From: Bacteroidales bacterium
Lineage (GTDB): Bacteria > Bacteroidota > Bacteroidia > Bacteroidales > VadinHA17
NCBI GenBank assembly: GCA_027028505.1
Contig: JALVJE010000236.1
Location: 1 to 52,373, forward strand
Length of the DNA: 52,373 bases
Direction of reading: 5' to 3'
Both the position numbers and the translations under genes were made by a program. The notes below the pieces were generated by a model. That model had not been told where the DNA came from, searched no databases, and saw only the letters and a list, made by a program, of their open reading frames with translations. This document shows, in pieces, positions 40,345-47,613 of this stretch (its first letter is position 1; each line of letters starts with the position of its first letter).

Positions 40345-41583
40345 ATGATACTGATCAAAAATATTCGCTGGCTTACAGGCACGCATCAGCAGGGGAAAGG
40401 ACCCGTTGCCGGAGAGGATATGAAAAAGCTTCCTTTGTTGGAACATGCCTGGCTCCTGAGTGACGGAGACCGGATCGCTGCTTTTGGCAGGATGGATGTG
40501 ATGCCGGAGATCCCTGCCGGCACGGAGGTATTGGATGCTTCCGGCCGGATCGTGATGCCGGCCTTCTGTGATTCCCACACCCATCTGGTGTATGCCGGGA
40601 GCCGCGAGAAAGAGTACCGTGACAAGGTGATGGGGCTCTCCTATGAGGAGATCGCCCGGCGCGGAGGCGGTATCCTCAACTCGGCCAGGCTGCTCCACAA
40701 TACCTCCGAAGAAGAGCTGTATGAACAATCGCTTGTCAGGGTGGAAGAGATCATGCGCCAGGGCACCGGCGCCGTGGAGATCAAGAGCGGTTACGGTCTT
40801 AATACGGAGGATGAACTGAAGATGCTGCGGGTGATCCGCAGACTGAAAGAGACCACTCCTCTCACCATACGGGCCACCTTCCTGGGAGCCCATGCCTTTC
40901 CGGCTGAATATAAAAAGGACAGGGACGCTTATGTCGACCTGGTTATCTCGGAGATGATCCCGCGGGTGGCGGGAGAGGAGCTGGCCGACTTTATCGATGT
41001 TTTTTGCGACCGGGGTTTTTTTACGCCCCGCCAGACCGACCGCATCCTGATGGCCGGCCTCAAATACGGTCTGAAACCTAAGATCCATGCCAACGAGCTG
41101 GATTTCTCCGGTGGCGTGCAGGTGGGCGTGAAATACGGAGCCCTGTCGGTGGATCATCTGGAGTTCGTGGGGGAGGAGGAGATCGCTCTGCTCCGCGGCT
41201 CGGAAACCATCCCCACCGTGCTGCCGGGGGCTTCCTTTTTCCTGGGGCTGAACGATGCGCCTGCCCGCCGGATGATCGACGCCGGCCTGCCGGTGGCCCT
41301 GGCCTCCGACTTCAACCCCGGCTCTTCGCCCACAGGGAACATGCAGCTGATGATGTCCCTGGGGATGATCCGCCTGCGCATGCTGCCCGAAGAGGTGATC
41401 AACGCGGCTACCATCAACGGAGCCTGCGCCATGGGTGTCGAAGAGGAGCTCGGCAGTATCACCGTGGGTAAGAAAGCCAACCTGATCATCACCCGGCCCG
41501 TGCCGGGATATGAATTTCTGCCCTATGCGTATGGGAGTGATAAGGTGGAGAGGGTGATATTGAATGGAGTAGAAATTAGGTAG
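40345..41583 (+). CDS. hutI: Imidazolonepropionase
   Basis: The protein has 412 residues. It hydrolyses 4-imidazolone-5-propanoate to N-formimidoyl-L-glutamate, the third step of histidine degradation. It is a metal-dependent amidohydrolase: metal site FCDSHTHLVYAGSREKEY, substrate region GGGILNSARLL, GTGAVEIKSGYGLNTEDELKML, second-shell histidines FLGAHAFPAEYK and KIHANELDFSGGVQVG, the Asp in ALASDFNPGSSP. Length is normal. The last codons (GTA GAA ATT AGG TAG) are already part of the 11-nt repeat array that follows, so the repeat begins inside the coding sequence. The next hut gene, ftcD, is displaced by about 800 nt through the repeat/four-helix-bundle insertion. Confidence 0.96.
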   Translation: MILIKNIRWLTGTHQQGKGPVAGEDMKKLPLLEHAWLLSDGDRIAAFGRMDVMPEIPAGTEVLDASGRIVMPAFCDSHTHLVYAGSREKEYRDKVMGLSYEEIARRGGGILNSARLLHNTSEEELYEQSLVRVEEIMRQGTGAVEIKSGYGLNTEDELKMLRVIRRLKETTPLTIRATFLGAHAFPAEYKKDRDAYVDLVISEMIPRVAGEELADFIDVFCDRGFFTPRQTDRILMAGLKYGLKPKIHANELDFSGGVQVGVKYGALSVDHLEFVGEEEIALLRGSETIPTVLPGASFFLGLNDAPARRMIDAGLPVALASDFNPGSSPTGNMQLMMSLGMIRLRMLPEEVINAATINGACAMGVEEELGSITVGKKANLIITRPVPGYEFLPYAYGSDKVERVILNGVEIR

Positions 41584-41737
41584 AAATTAGCCCCGACTGC
41601 GTCGGGACGAAATTAGGTAGAAATTAAGTAGAAATTAGCTCCTTGCAGTCGCGAAATTAAGTAGAAATTAGGTAGAAATTAGCTCCTTTCAGTCGCGAAA
41701 TTAGGTAGAAATTAGGTAGAAATTAAGTAGAAATTAG
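41569..41737 (+). repeat. 11/22-bp phased AAATTA array upstream of the four-helix-bundle gene
   Basis: Twelve units abut without gaps: nine copies of the 11-mer GTAGAAATTAG/A, one 26-nt unit with a CCCGAC-TGC-GTCGGG hairpin (41591-41616), and two 22-nt units (41639-41660 and 41683-41704) with cores CTCCTTGCAGTCGCG and CTCCTTTCAGTCGCG. Every unit ends in AAATTAG or AAATTAA, so AT-rich steps recur nearly every helical turn. The first 11-mer is within the last codons of hutI and the last is 6 nt before the -7 element of the next gene. Confidence 0.95.
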
Positions 41738-41743
41738 GTATAA

Positions 41744-41751
41744 TAAATTTG
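41744..41751 (+). promoter_or_regulatory. Candidate -7 element of the four-helix-bundle gene
   Basis: TAAATTTG is an exact match to the Bacteroidota -7 consensus TAnnTTTG and lies 14 nt before the ATG, so the transcript would have a leader of only a few nucleotides. No TTTG is present at -33; that position falls within the repeat array. Confidence 0.4.
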
Positions 41752-41765
41752 AAAACTGATAGATT

Positions 41766-42173
41766 ATGAAATTGGAAGATCTTGAAATTTACAGACTTTC
41801 CATGGATATGGGTGAGAAGGTCTGGGCTATTGTGGTCAAATGGGATGGCTTTGCCAAAGATACAGTGGGCAGGCAATTGGTGAGAGCTGTTGATTCGGTG
41901 GCAGCGAATTTAAGCGAAGGTTTTGGAAGGTACCATTACCGGGAAAAGAAACATTTTAGTTATTATTCAAGAGGATCCTTGTATGAGTCAAGGACATGGT
42001 TGGTAAAAGCATATAACAGAGGCCTGTTAGATCATGAGGATTTTAATTCATTCATGAAAGATATTGACCTGATCGGAGTAAAATTGAATAACTACATTAG
42101 AACAACAGGCGGGGATCAGCTTCATGAAGATCCTGAAGAATATTATACTAATTCCAATGATGATAATATTTAA
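41766..42173 (+). CDS. Four-helix-bundle (S23 / IVP-like) protein
   Basis: The protein has 135 residues. It matches the four-helix-bundle family known from ORFs in 23S rRNA intervening sequences and related to Avd of diversity-generating retroelements: LEIYRLSMDMGEKVWAIV (helix 1), RQLVRAVDSVAANLSEGFGRYHYREKKHF (helix 2 with the RA...S.AANxxEGFGR signature), SRGSLYESRTWLVKAYNRGLL (helix 3), then a fourth helix and an acidic tail. Family members form pentameric barrels and, in Avd, bind nucleic acid. No rRNA and no reverse transcriptase are nearby. The gene is AT-rich compared with hutI and ftcD, which it separates, and 11/22-bp repeat arrays abut it on both sides. A mobile-cassette nature and repeat binding are inference. 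Confidence 0.92.
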   Translation: MKLEDLEIYRLSMDMGEKVWAIVVKWDGFAKDTVGRQLVRAVDSVAANLSEGFGRYHYREKKHFSYYSRGSLYESRTWLVKAYNRGLLDHEDFNSFMKDIDLIGVKLNNYIRTTGGDQLHEDPEEYYTNSNDDNI

Positions 42174-42371
42174 CAACTTAATTACGCGAACGCAGTGAGC
42201 AAATTACATGAGCGCAGCGAATAAATTTCCATTAATTTCGCAACCGCAGGTTGCTAATTACGCGAGCTACAGCGAGCAAATGACAACTTAATTACGCGAA
42301 CGCAGTGAGCTAATTACGTGAGCGCAGCGAACTAATTTCATTCTGAGTGCAACGAAGAATTAATTACGAAT
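42173..42371 (+). repeat. 22/11-bp TAATTACG array downstream of the four-helix-bundle gene
   Basis: It begins with the last base of the TAA stop codon. Units include TAATTACGCGAACGCAGTGAGC-type 22-mers at 42179-42200, 42201-42222, 42289-42310 and 42311-42332, a 23-mer (42255-42277), 11-mers (42278-42288, 42361-42371), a 28-mer, and one unit with a perfect GCAACC-GCA-GGTTGC hairpin. A 28-nt direct repeat (42173-42200 and 42283-42310) has an offset of exactly 110 nt. The cores share the CGAGCGCAGCGAGC style with the array at 16639-16800. The array ends 14 nt before ftcD. Confidence 0.93.
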
Positions 42372-42385
42372 AAAAAAAGAGACAT

Positions 42386-44077
42386 ATGTCAAATTTAGAG
42401 AGAATCATTGAATGCGTCCCCAACTTCAGCGAGGGGCGCGATATGGAAAAGATCAGACAGATCACCGGAGAGATCGAGAAGGTCGAAGGGGTGAAGCTGC
42501 TGGACGTGGACCCCGGCAAAGCCACCAACCGCACGGTGGTGACCATGGCCGGCGAGCCGGATGCGGTCGTCGAAGCGGCCTTCCGGGCCGTGAAAAAAGC
42601 TGCCGAGGTGATCGACATGCGCACCCACCATGGTGAGCATCCCCGCATGGGGGCCACCGACGTCTGTCCCCTGGTGCCTGTGGCCAACATCACCATGGAG
42701 GAGACGGTGGAGTATGCCCGCCGGCTGGCTCAAAGGATCGGCGAGGAGCTGCAGATACCCGTTTACTGCTATGAACATGCCGCTTTCTCTGACGAGCGTC
42801 GCAACCTGGCAGTCATCCGCGCCGGAGAATATGAGGGGCTCAAAGAGAAGCTGGCCGACCCCCGCTGGAAGCCTGACTTCGGCCCGGCGGCATTCAACCC
42901 GAAGACCGGTGCCACGGTCGTGGGGGCCCGCGACTTCCTCGTGGCATACAATGTCAATCTCAACACCACCTCCACCCGCCGCGCCAACGCTGTGGCCTTT
43001 GACGTGCGGGAAAGAGGCCGCGTGAAGCGGGAAGGCGACCCCATCACGGGAAAGATCGTCCGTGACAAGGAGGGTAATCCCGTGATGATCCCCGGCAGCC
43101 TCAAAAGCGTGAAAGCCATAGGCTGGTACATTGAGGAGTATGGCATCGCCCAGATCTCCATGAACCTCACCAACCTGTCTGTCACGCCTGTGCATGTGGC
43201 TTTCGACGAGGTGTGCCGCCGGGCCGAAGCCCGCGGACTGCGCGTCACCGGCTCGGAGCTGGTGGGACTCATCCCCCTGAAAGCCATGCTCGACGCCGGG
43301 AAATATTTCCTGAAAAAGCAAAAACGATCCCTCGGCGTACCCGACAGCGAGCTCATACGTATCGCCGTCCTGTCCATGGGTTTGAACGACCTGTATGAGT
43401 TCAAACCGGAGGAGAAGATCATCGAATATGTGCTGGCAGGCAAACCGGAGAAAAGACTCACGGACCTGACCCTCGAAGGCTTTATGAACGAGACCGCTTC
43501 CGAATCGCCAGCGCCCGGCGGAGGCTCAGTGGCAGCATATACAGGTGCAGTGGGTACGGCCCTGGGCACCATGGTGGCCAACCTCTCGGCACACAAGCGC
43601 GGATGGGACGACCGCTGGGAGGAGTTCTCCGGCTGGGCGGAGAAAGGCAAGGAGATCCAGAATGAACTGCTCCGTCTGGTGGATGAGGATACCCGCGCTT
43701 TCAACAGGATCATGGAGGCTTTCGGGCTGCCCAAAAAAAGTGAGGAAGAAAAGGCGGAACGAAACAAGGCCATCCGCGAGGCTACCCTGAACGCCATGAA
43801 CGTGCCGTTGCAGGTAATGCAGTCGGCTGAAAGGGCCCTGGAAGTACTGGAAACCATGGTGAAAACAGGAAATCCCAACTCGGTGTCGGATGCCGGCGTG
43901 GGGACCCTGGCCATCCGTACTGCGGTCGAAGGAGCCTATATGAACGTTAAGATCAATTTCAAAGGCATGGAAGAGGACGAGGAAGCCGGGAAGATCATGG
44001 GAAAGGCAAATGCCCTGAAAAAAAATGCACTGGAAAAATGCGATACCCTGGTGGGTGAGGTGTATAAGCTGTTGTAA
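42386..44077 (+). CDS. ftcD: Glutamate formimidoyltransferase / formimidoyl-THF cyclodeaminase
   Basis: The protein has 563 residues and two domains. The N-terminal formiminotransferase region (about 1-330) has LERIIECVPNFSEGRDMEKI, DPGKATNRTVVTMAGEPDAV, DMRTHHGEHPRMGATDVCPLVP and GARDFLVAYNVNLNTT. The C-terminal cyclodeaminase domain (about 355-563) has SESPAPGGGSVAAYTGAVGTALGTMVANL and DAGVGTLAIRTAVEGAYMNVKINF. It transfers the formimino group from formiminoglutamate to tetrahydrofolate and releases ammonia, directly after the HutI step. Repeat DNA and the four-helix-bundle gene separate it from hutI, so cotranscription may be changed. GC content is that of the older backbone. Confidence 0.97.
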   Translation: MSNLERIIECVPNFSEGRDMEKIRQITGEIEKVEGVKLLDVDPGKATNRTVVTMAGEPDAVVEAAFRAVKKAAEVIDMRTHHGEHPRMGATDVCPLVPVANITMEETVEYARRLAQRIGEELQIPVYCYEHAAFSDERRNLAVIRAGEYEGLKEKLADPRWKPDFGPAAFNPKTGATVVGARDFLVAYNVNLNTTSTRRANAVAFDVRERGRVKREGDPITGKIVRDKEGNPVMIPGSLKSVKAIGWYIEEYGIAQISMNLTNLSVTPVHVAFDEVCRRAEARGLRVTGSELVGLIPLKAMLDAGKYFLKKQKRSLGVPDSELIRIAVLSMGLNDLYEFKPEEKIIEYVLAGKPEKRLTDLTLEGFMNETASESPAPGGGSVAAYTGAVGTALGTMVANLSAHKRGWDDRWEEFSGWAEKGKEIQNELLRLVDEDTRAFNRIMEAFGLPKKSEEEKAERNKAIREATLNAMNVPLQVMQSAERALEVLETMVKTGNPNSVSDAGVGTLAIRTAVEGAYMNVKINFKGMEEDEEAGKIMGKANALKKNALEKCDTLVGEVYKLL

Positions 44078-44147
44078 GGTTAACAGGGAACTTATTTTAT
44101 TAATTTAAAGAAAGTTAACAATGGTTTATGGTGCGTTCCTGCCGGGT

Positions 44148-44177
44148 AGAAAGAGACCTGTCCGGACACTCTTTTCT
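44148..44177 (+). terminator. Hairpin, possible ftcD terminator
   Basis: AGAAAGAG and CTCTTTTCT pair around an inner palindrome TGTCCGGACA. It lies 70 nt after the ftcD stop codon. The T-run is short and interrupted, so termination is uncertain. Confidence 0.4.
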
Positions 44178-44301
44178 GCCCGATCGACTACCAGTCTTAT
44201 GTTTTAAGGAAATTTTTGTGCGATTTTTTTTTTTTATTTTAAGAAATATACCTATTTTCGTTCCTGTGTTAGCTTTATTATTAACCTATACATTTTAACC
44301 T

Positions 44302-44444
44302 ATGAAGAAAAACCCTTTTTTCTATTGGTTTTGTTTGTGTTGATAGGGTCAACTCTGTTGGCACAAACAAAAGTAACTACAGGTACGGTCACTGATGACA
44401 ATAAAAGTACTCCGTTACCTGGTGTGAATTTTGTAGTAATCTGA
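44302..44444 (+). pseudogene. Remnant of a SusC/RagA N-terminus
   Basis: An ATG with MKKNP starts the fragment. After a frameshift, the frame gives LLVLFVLIGSTLLAQTKVTTG and then TVTDDNKSTPLPGVNFVVI before a stop. This is the signal peptide and the start of the N-terminal carboxypeptidase-regulatory-like domain of a SusC protein; the intact gene 115 nt downstream has KGTVTNAKDGSPLPGVTVVVKG at the same place. The leader TATTATTAACCTA also occurs before both. It is a truncated, frameshifted duplicate or the stump of a replaced receptor gene. Confidence 0.85.
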
Positions 44445-44478
44445 AACACTTAATACAGTATATATTTCAGAAAATAAA

Positions 44479-44511
44479 TTTGCAATTTTTGGAAAAAAAT
44501 GTTTTATTTTG
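44479..44511 (+). promoter_or_regulatory. Candidate susC promoter
   Basis: TTTG (44479-44482) and TATTTTG (44505-44511) are spaced 22 nt apart, 48 nt before the susC ATG. The -7 match is one base short of TAnnTTTG. Confidence 0.35.
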
Positions 44512-44558
44512 TATAGTTAATGTTAACCTATTTATTATTAACCTAAAATTTTTTGTCT

Positions 44559-47500
44559 ATGAAAAAACTTACGGCTTTTTTCGTGATTCTGATGATTCTG
44601 AGTTTTCCATTGGCGAGAGCTCAAATGCAATCAGTTAAAGGGACTGTAACCAACGCTAAGGATGGTTCTCCCTTACCTGGTGTGACTGTTGTTGTAAAGG
44701 GGCAAATCCAACATGGTACAGTTACGGATGCAGAGGGGAATTATACCCTTGAAATTCCGGTAAATGCCAAAACATTGGAGTTTACTTTTGTCGGTATGAA
44801 AACGTTGGATGTAAATATCGATGGGCAAACGAAAATTGATGTACAATTGGAGCCTGACGTTTTTGGTTTAGATGAAGTTGTTGTGACAGGTGTTGCAAAT
44901 GGAACTGCAACCAAGAACCTTGGATTTGCTATGACAAAAGTTGATGAAAAAATGTTGCAAACTGTTCCGGCACTTGATGCTTCTACAGCCTTATATGGTA
45001 AAGTTGCTGGAATAAATGTTGTTCAGACTCAAGGAGACGCTGCGGCTTCCGTTACATTACGAGGGGCTAAATCTATTTTTGGTAATATTAGCCCACTGAT
45101 AATTGTTGATGGCATGCTGACAACCCAGGGTTTGGGTGATATTGACGCCAATGATATTGAAAAGATTGAGGTTATCAAAGGAGCTGCCGCTTCTTCGTTG
45201 TATGGTTCGCTTGCTGCCGGCGGGGTTATCCAGATTATTACCAAACGAGGTAGAAAAGAAAAAGGTTTGCATGTCAACTACCGGTTTGAATATGGAATCT
45301 CCGACCTTCAAAAAGACTATCCTGCGGCTATGAAACATCCATTTCAGGTAAATTCGGACGGATCTTTTGTATTAGAGTCAGGACAACGTGTATTGGATAC
45401 TGTTAATACATGGCATCCATATCAACATTATTATGATAATATAGGGACGTTGATGTCAAACCAACCCTATATGGATAATTATATTTCACTTTCCAGTTCA
45501 GGTGATAAATATTCCTTTTTCGGGTCTTTTGATGCTCAGAAAAAAGGTGGAATTGTTAGTATATTAGATCCTGATACAAAGCAGAATGTTCGGATAAATA
45601 TGGATTTATTCCCAACCCAGAAATTTACGGCAAGGATCAGTACATCATATACAAAAGAAAATTGGACACCTGTAAGCCGGAATAACCAAGGAACGTTTTT
45701 TTCAACCATCCTTTTGGTTGAGCCTTTTATTAACCTAAGTGAAAAGGATGAGGATGGAGACTATGCTGTTAAACCGGAAGGTTTTGATATCCAAAACTTT
45801 AATGGTACTAATATTATGTATCAGTATAGTAAATGGGAAACTGTTCGTGAAAACCAGAGATTCGTTGGTGGTATTGATTTGAAGTATCAATTTACGAATT
45901 CCCTTTCTGCTTCTTTTGCTCAATCTATGGATAAGAAGTGGTATTATGGTTCTACATATTATCCAAAAGGATATAAAACGGCAACCAATAATCCTACATT
46001 AAACAATGGGAATTATGCTATTAGTAGTAGTAGAAGTTCTTACATGGTTACATCAGCCCAGATCAATTATAACAAAACCTTTAATGATTTTCAAATGGGA
46101 CTTGTCGGAAAATGGTTATATGAGCATCGTCTTGAGGACGGATATAATGCTAATGGCCAGAACCTGACAACCCCGGGTATTTATGATTTGGGAATTACTG
46201 AGGTAGATAATAGAAATATGGGATCTTGGCAAAGGGAATACAAAACAGAGAATTTTTTCATTAATGGAGATTTTAATTATAAAGATAAAATCATTGCCAA
46301 TGGTTTGGTGAGATGGGATGGATCTTCATTATTTGGGGAAAATGCGAGGTGGCAAACTTTTTACCGTGTATCCTTGGCGTATCGTCTTACGAAGGATTTA
46401 AATATTCCTGGTTTCCAAGAATTAAAATTGCGTTTGTCTTACGGTACAGCTGGGAGACGTCCTGTCTGGCAAGGTCAGTATGAAACATATAGTGTTAGCT
46501 CCTCATCCATTACCGGTGATAGACTTGGAAACAAAAACCTTAAACCTGCTGTGAATAAAGAGTGGGAGTTTGGGGTTGATGGAGCTTTCCTGGAGAAATA
46601 TTCATTCCAGATAAACTATTCGCCATCTGTGGTGTATAATGATTTTATTTGGAGAAATCTTTCAGCTGTTACGGGATTTAGGCAACAATATCAGAACCTG
46701 GGAGCAGTTAAATCGAATTCCTTTGAGATACAATTTGGTGCTGATTGGATCCAAAATAAGAATTTCACCTGGACTATGAACCTGACTTTTGACCGTATAA
46801 GAAGTGAAATTACTGATTTGGGGGGTATACCTCCCTTTACAAACGGTATTTACAGAGTAGAAGTTGGGGCACCTGTGGGAATATTTTATGGTCACAAAGT
46901 CATGACTTCCTTGGATGAACTTACTACTGATGATCAAGGATATGTAAATAATGCATGGAATGTAGGTTATGATCCGGATGATATGAGTAATAATTACACT
47001 AAAGATGCATTTACCGTAAATAACCTGGGGTACGTTGTACTTAAGGAAACTATTGGTACTCCTGAAGAAGAAGCTATTTTTGTTATGGATGAAAAATCAG
47101 GTGCTAAAAAACAAATGAAAATAGGGGATAGGAATCCTTTATTCAAAGTTGGTTTGGCCAATACTTTTACCTTTTTTAAACATCTTCAATTATATTTCTT
47201 GTTAGATTGGAAACAGGGAGGAGATAAATATAACATGACACGTCAATATATGTATTTCAGTTACAGACATAATGATCAGGTTGAAATGGGAGAAAAAGGC
47301 CATCATGTTAACTTCTCATCTTCTGCAAGTTCAATCTATGATGCAAATAATTATTGCAGTGCTTTCGTAGAAAATGCAACGTATCTTAAAATCAGAGAAT
47401 TATCTCTGTCATATACATTTAATAATGTTGCAAAATTCTTTGACATGATACGTTTATCTGTTATAGGAAGGAATTTATTTACCATATCTGGTTATAATGG

Positions 47501-47582
47501 TTACGATCCAGAAGGATATTATGAATATTTCCCCTATCCTATATTTCGGACATTCTCAGGATCCTTGCAGGTTACTTTTTAA
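44559..47582 (+). CDS. SusC/RagA family TonB-dependent outer-membrane receptor
   Basis: The protein has 1007 residues from the ATG at 44559 (the frame is open to TTG at 44553). Signal peptide KKLTAFFVILMILSFPLARAQ, then the N-terminal extension typical of SusC (GTVTNAKDGSPLPGVTVVVKG, VTDAEGNYTLEIP), a TonB-box-like segment around GLDEVVVTGV, the plug (STALYGKVAGINVV, GAKSIFGNISPLIIVDG, DANDIEKIEVIKGAAASSLYGSLAAGGVIQIITKRG), and a 22-strand-type barrel ending SLQVTF. It forms the TonB-powered importer of the SusCD complex with the downstream SusD. Substrate unknown: no glycosidase, sulfatase or protease accompanies the pair. The codons are AT-rich compared with the hut genes, which suggests transfer. 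Confidence 0.95.
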   Translation: MKKLTAFFVILMILSFPLARAQMQSVKGTVTNAKDGSPLPGVTVVVKGQIQHGTVTDAEGNYTLEIPVNAKTLEFTFVGMKTLDVNIDGQTKIDVQLEPDVFGLDEVVVTGVANGTATKNLGFAMTKVDEKMLQTVPALDASTALYGKVAGINVVQTQGDAAASVTLRGAKSIFGNISPLIIVDGMLTTQGLGDIDANDIEKIEVIKGAAASSLYGSLAAGGVIQIITKRGRKEKGLHVNYRFEYGISDLQKDYPAAMKHPFQVNSDGSFVLESGQRVLDTVNTWHPYQHYYDNIGTLMSNQPYMDNYISLSSSGDKYSFFGSFDAQKKGGIVSILDPDTKQNVRINMDLFPTQKFTARISTSYTKENWTPVSRNNQGTFFSTILLVEPFINLSEKDEDGDYAVKPEGFDIQNFNGTNIMYQYSKWETVRENQRFVGGIDLKYQFTNSLSASFAQSMDKKWYYGSTYYPKGYKTATNNPTLNNGNYAISSSRSSYMVTSAQINYNKTFNDFQMGLVGKWLYEHRLEDGYNANGQNLTTPGIYDLGITEVDNRNMGSWQREYKTENFFINGDFNYKDKIIANGLVRWDGSSLFGENARWQTFYRVSLAYRLTKDLNIPGFQELKLRLSYGTAGRRPVWQGQYETYSVSSSSITGDRLGNKNLKPAVNKEWEFGVDGAFLEKYSFQINYSPSVVYNDFIWRNLSAVTGFRQQYQNLGAVKSNSFEIQFGADWIQNKNFTWTMNLTFDRIRSEITDLGGIPPFTNGIYRVEVGAPVGIFYGHKVMTSLDELTTDDQGYVNNAWNVGYDPDDMSNNYTKDAFTVNNLGYVVLKETIGTPEEEAIFVMDEKSGAKKQMKIGDRNPLFKVGLANTFTFFKHLQLYFLLDWKQGGDKYNMTRQYMYFSYRHNDQVEMGEKGHHVNFSSSASSIYDANNYCSAFVENATYLKIRELSLSYTFNNVAKFFDMIRLSVIGRNLFTISGYNGYDPEGYYEYFPYPIFRTFSGSLQVTF

Positions 47583-47613
47583 GTTTTTGTAAAATTTAAT
47601 AAATTTATATATT

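Larger units (their letters stand above)
44078..44558. other. 481-nt spacer at the GC-to-AT transition
   Basis: The spacer holds a hairpin after ftcD (44148-44177), a T-rich stretch, a SusC N-terminal remnant (44302-44444) and a candidate susC promoter (44479-44511). Base composition changes visibly here, from the GC-rich hut genes to the AT-rich susC. Confidence 0.65.

Noticed and set aside
41766-42173. Four-helix-bundle gene as a ribosomal protein, as part of an rRNA intervening sequence, or as a complete diversity-generating retroelement
   Set aside because: No 23S rRNA, reverse transcriptase, template repeat or variable repeat is near. Only the family relationship to IVP/Avd is supported.
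42769-43914. 381-codon minus-strand frame opposite ftcD
   Set aside because: Shadow of a highly conserved enzyme; Ser/Arg/Pro-rich translation.
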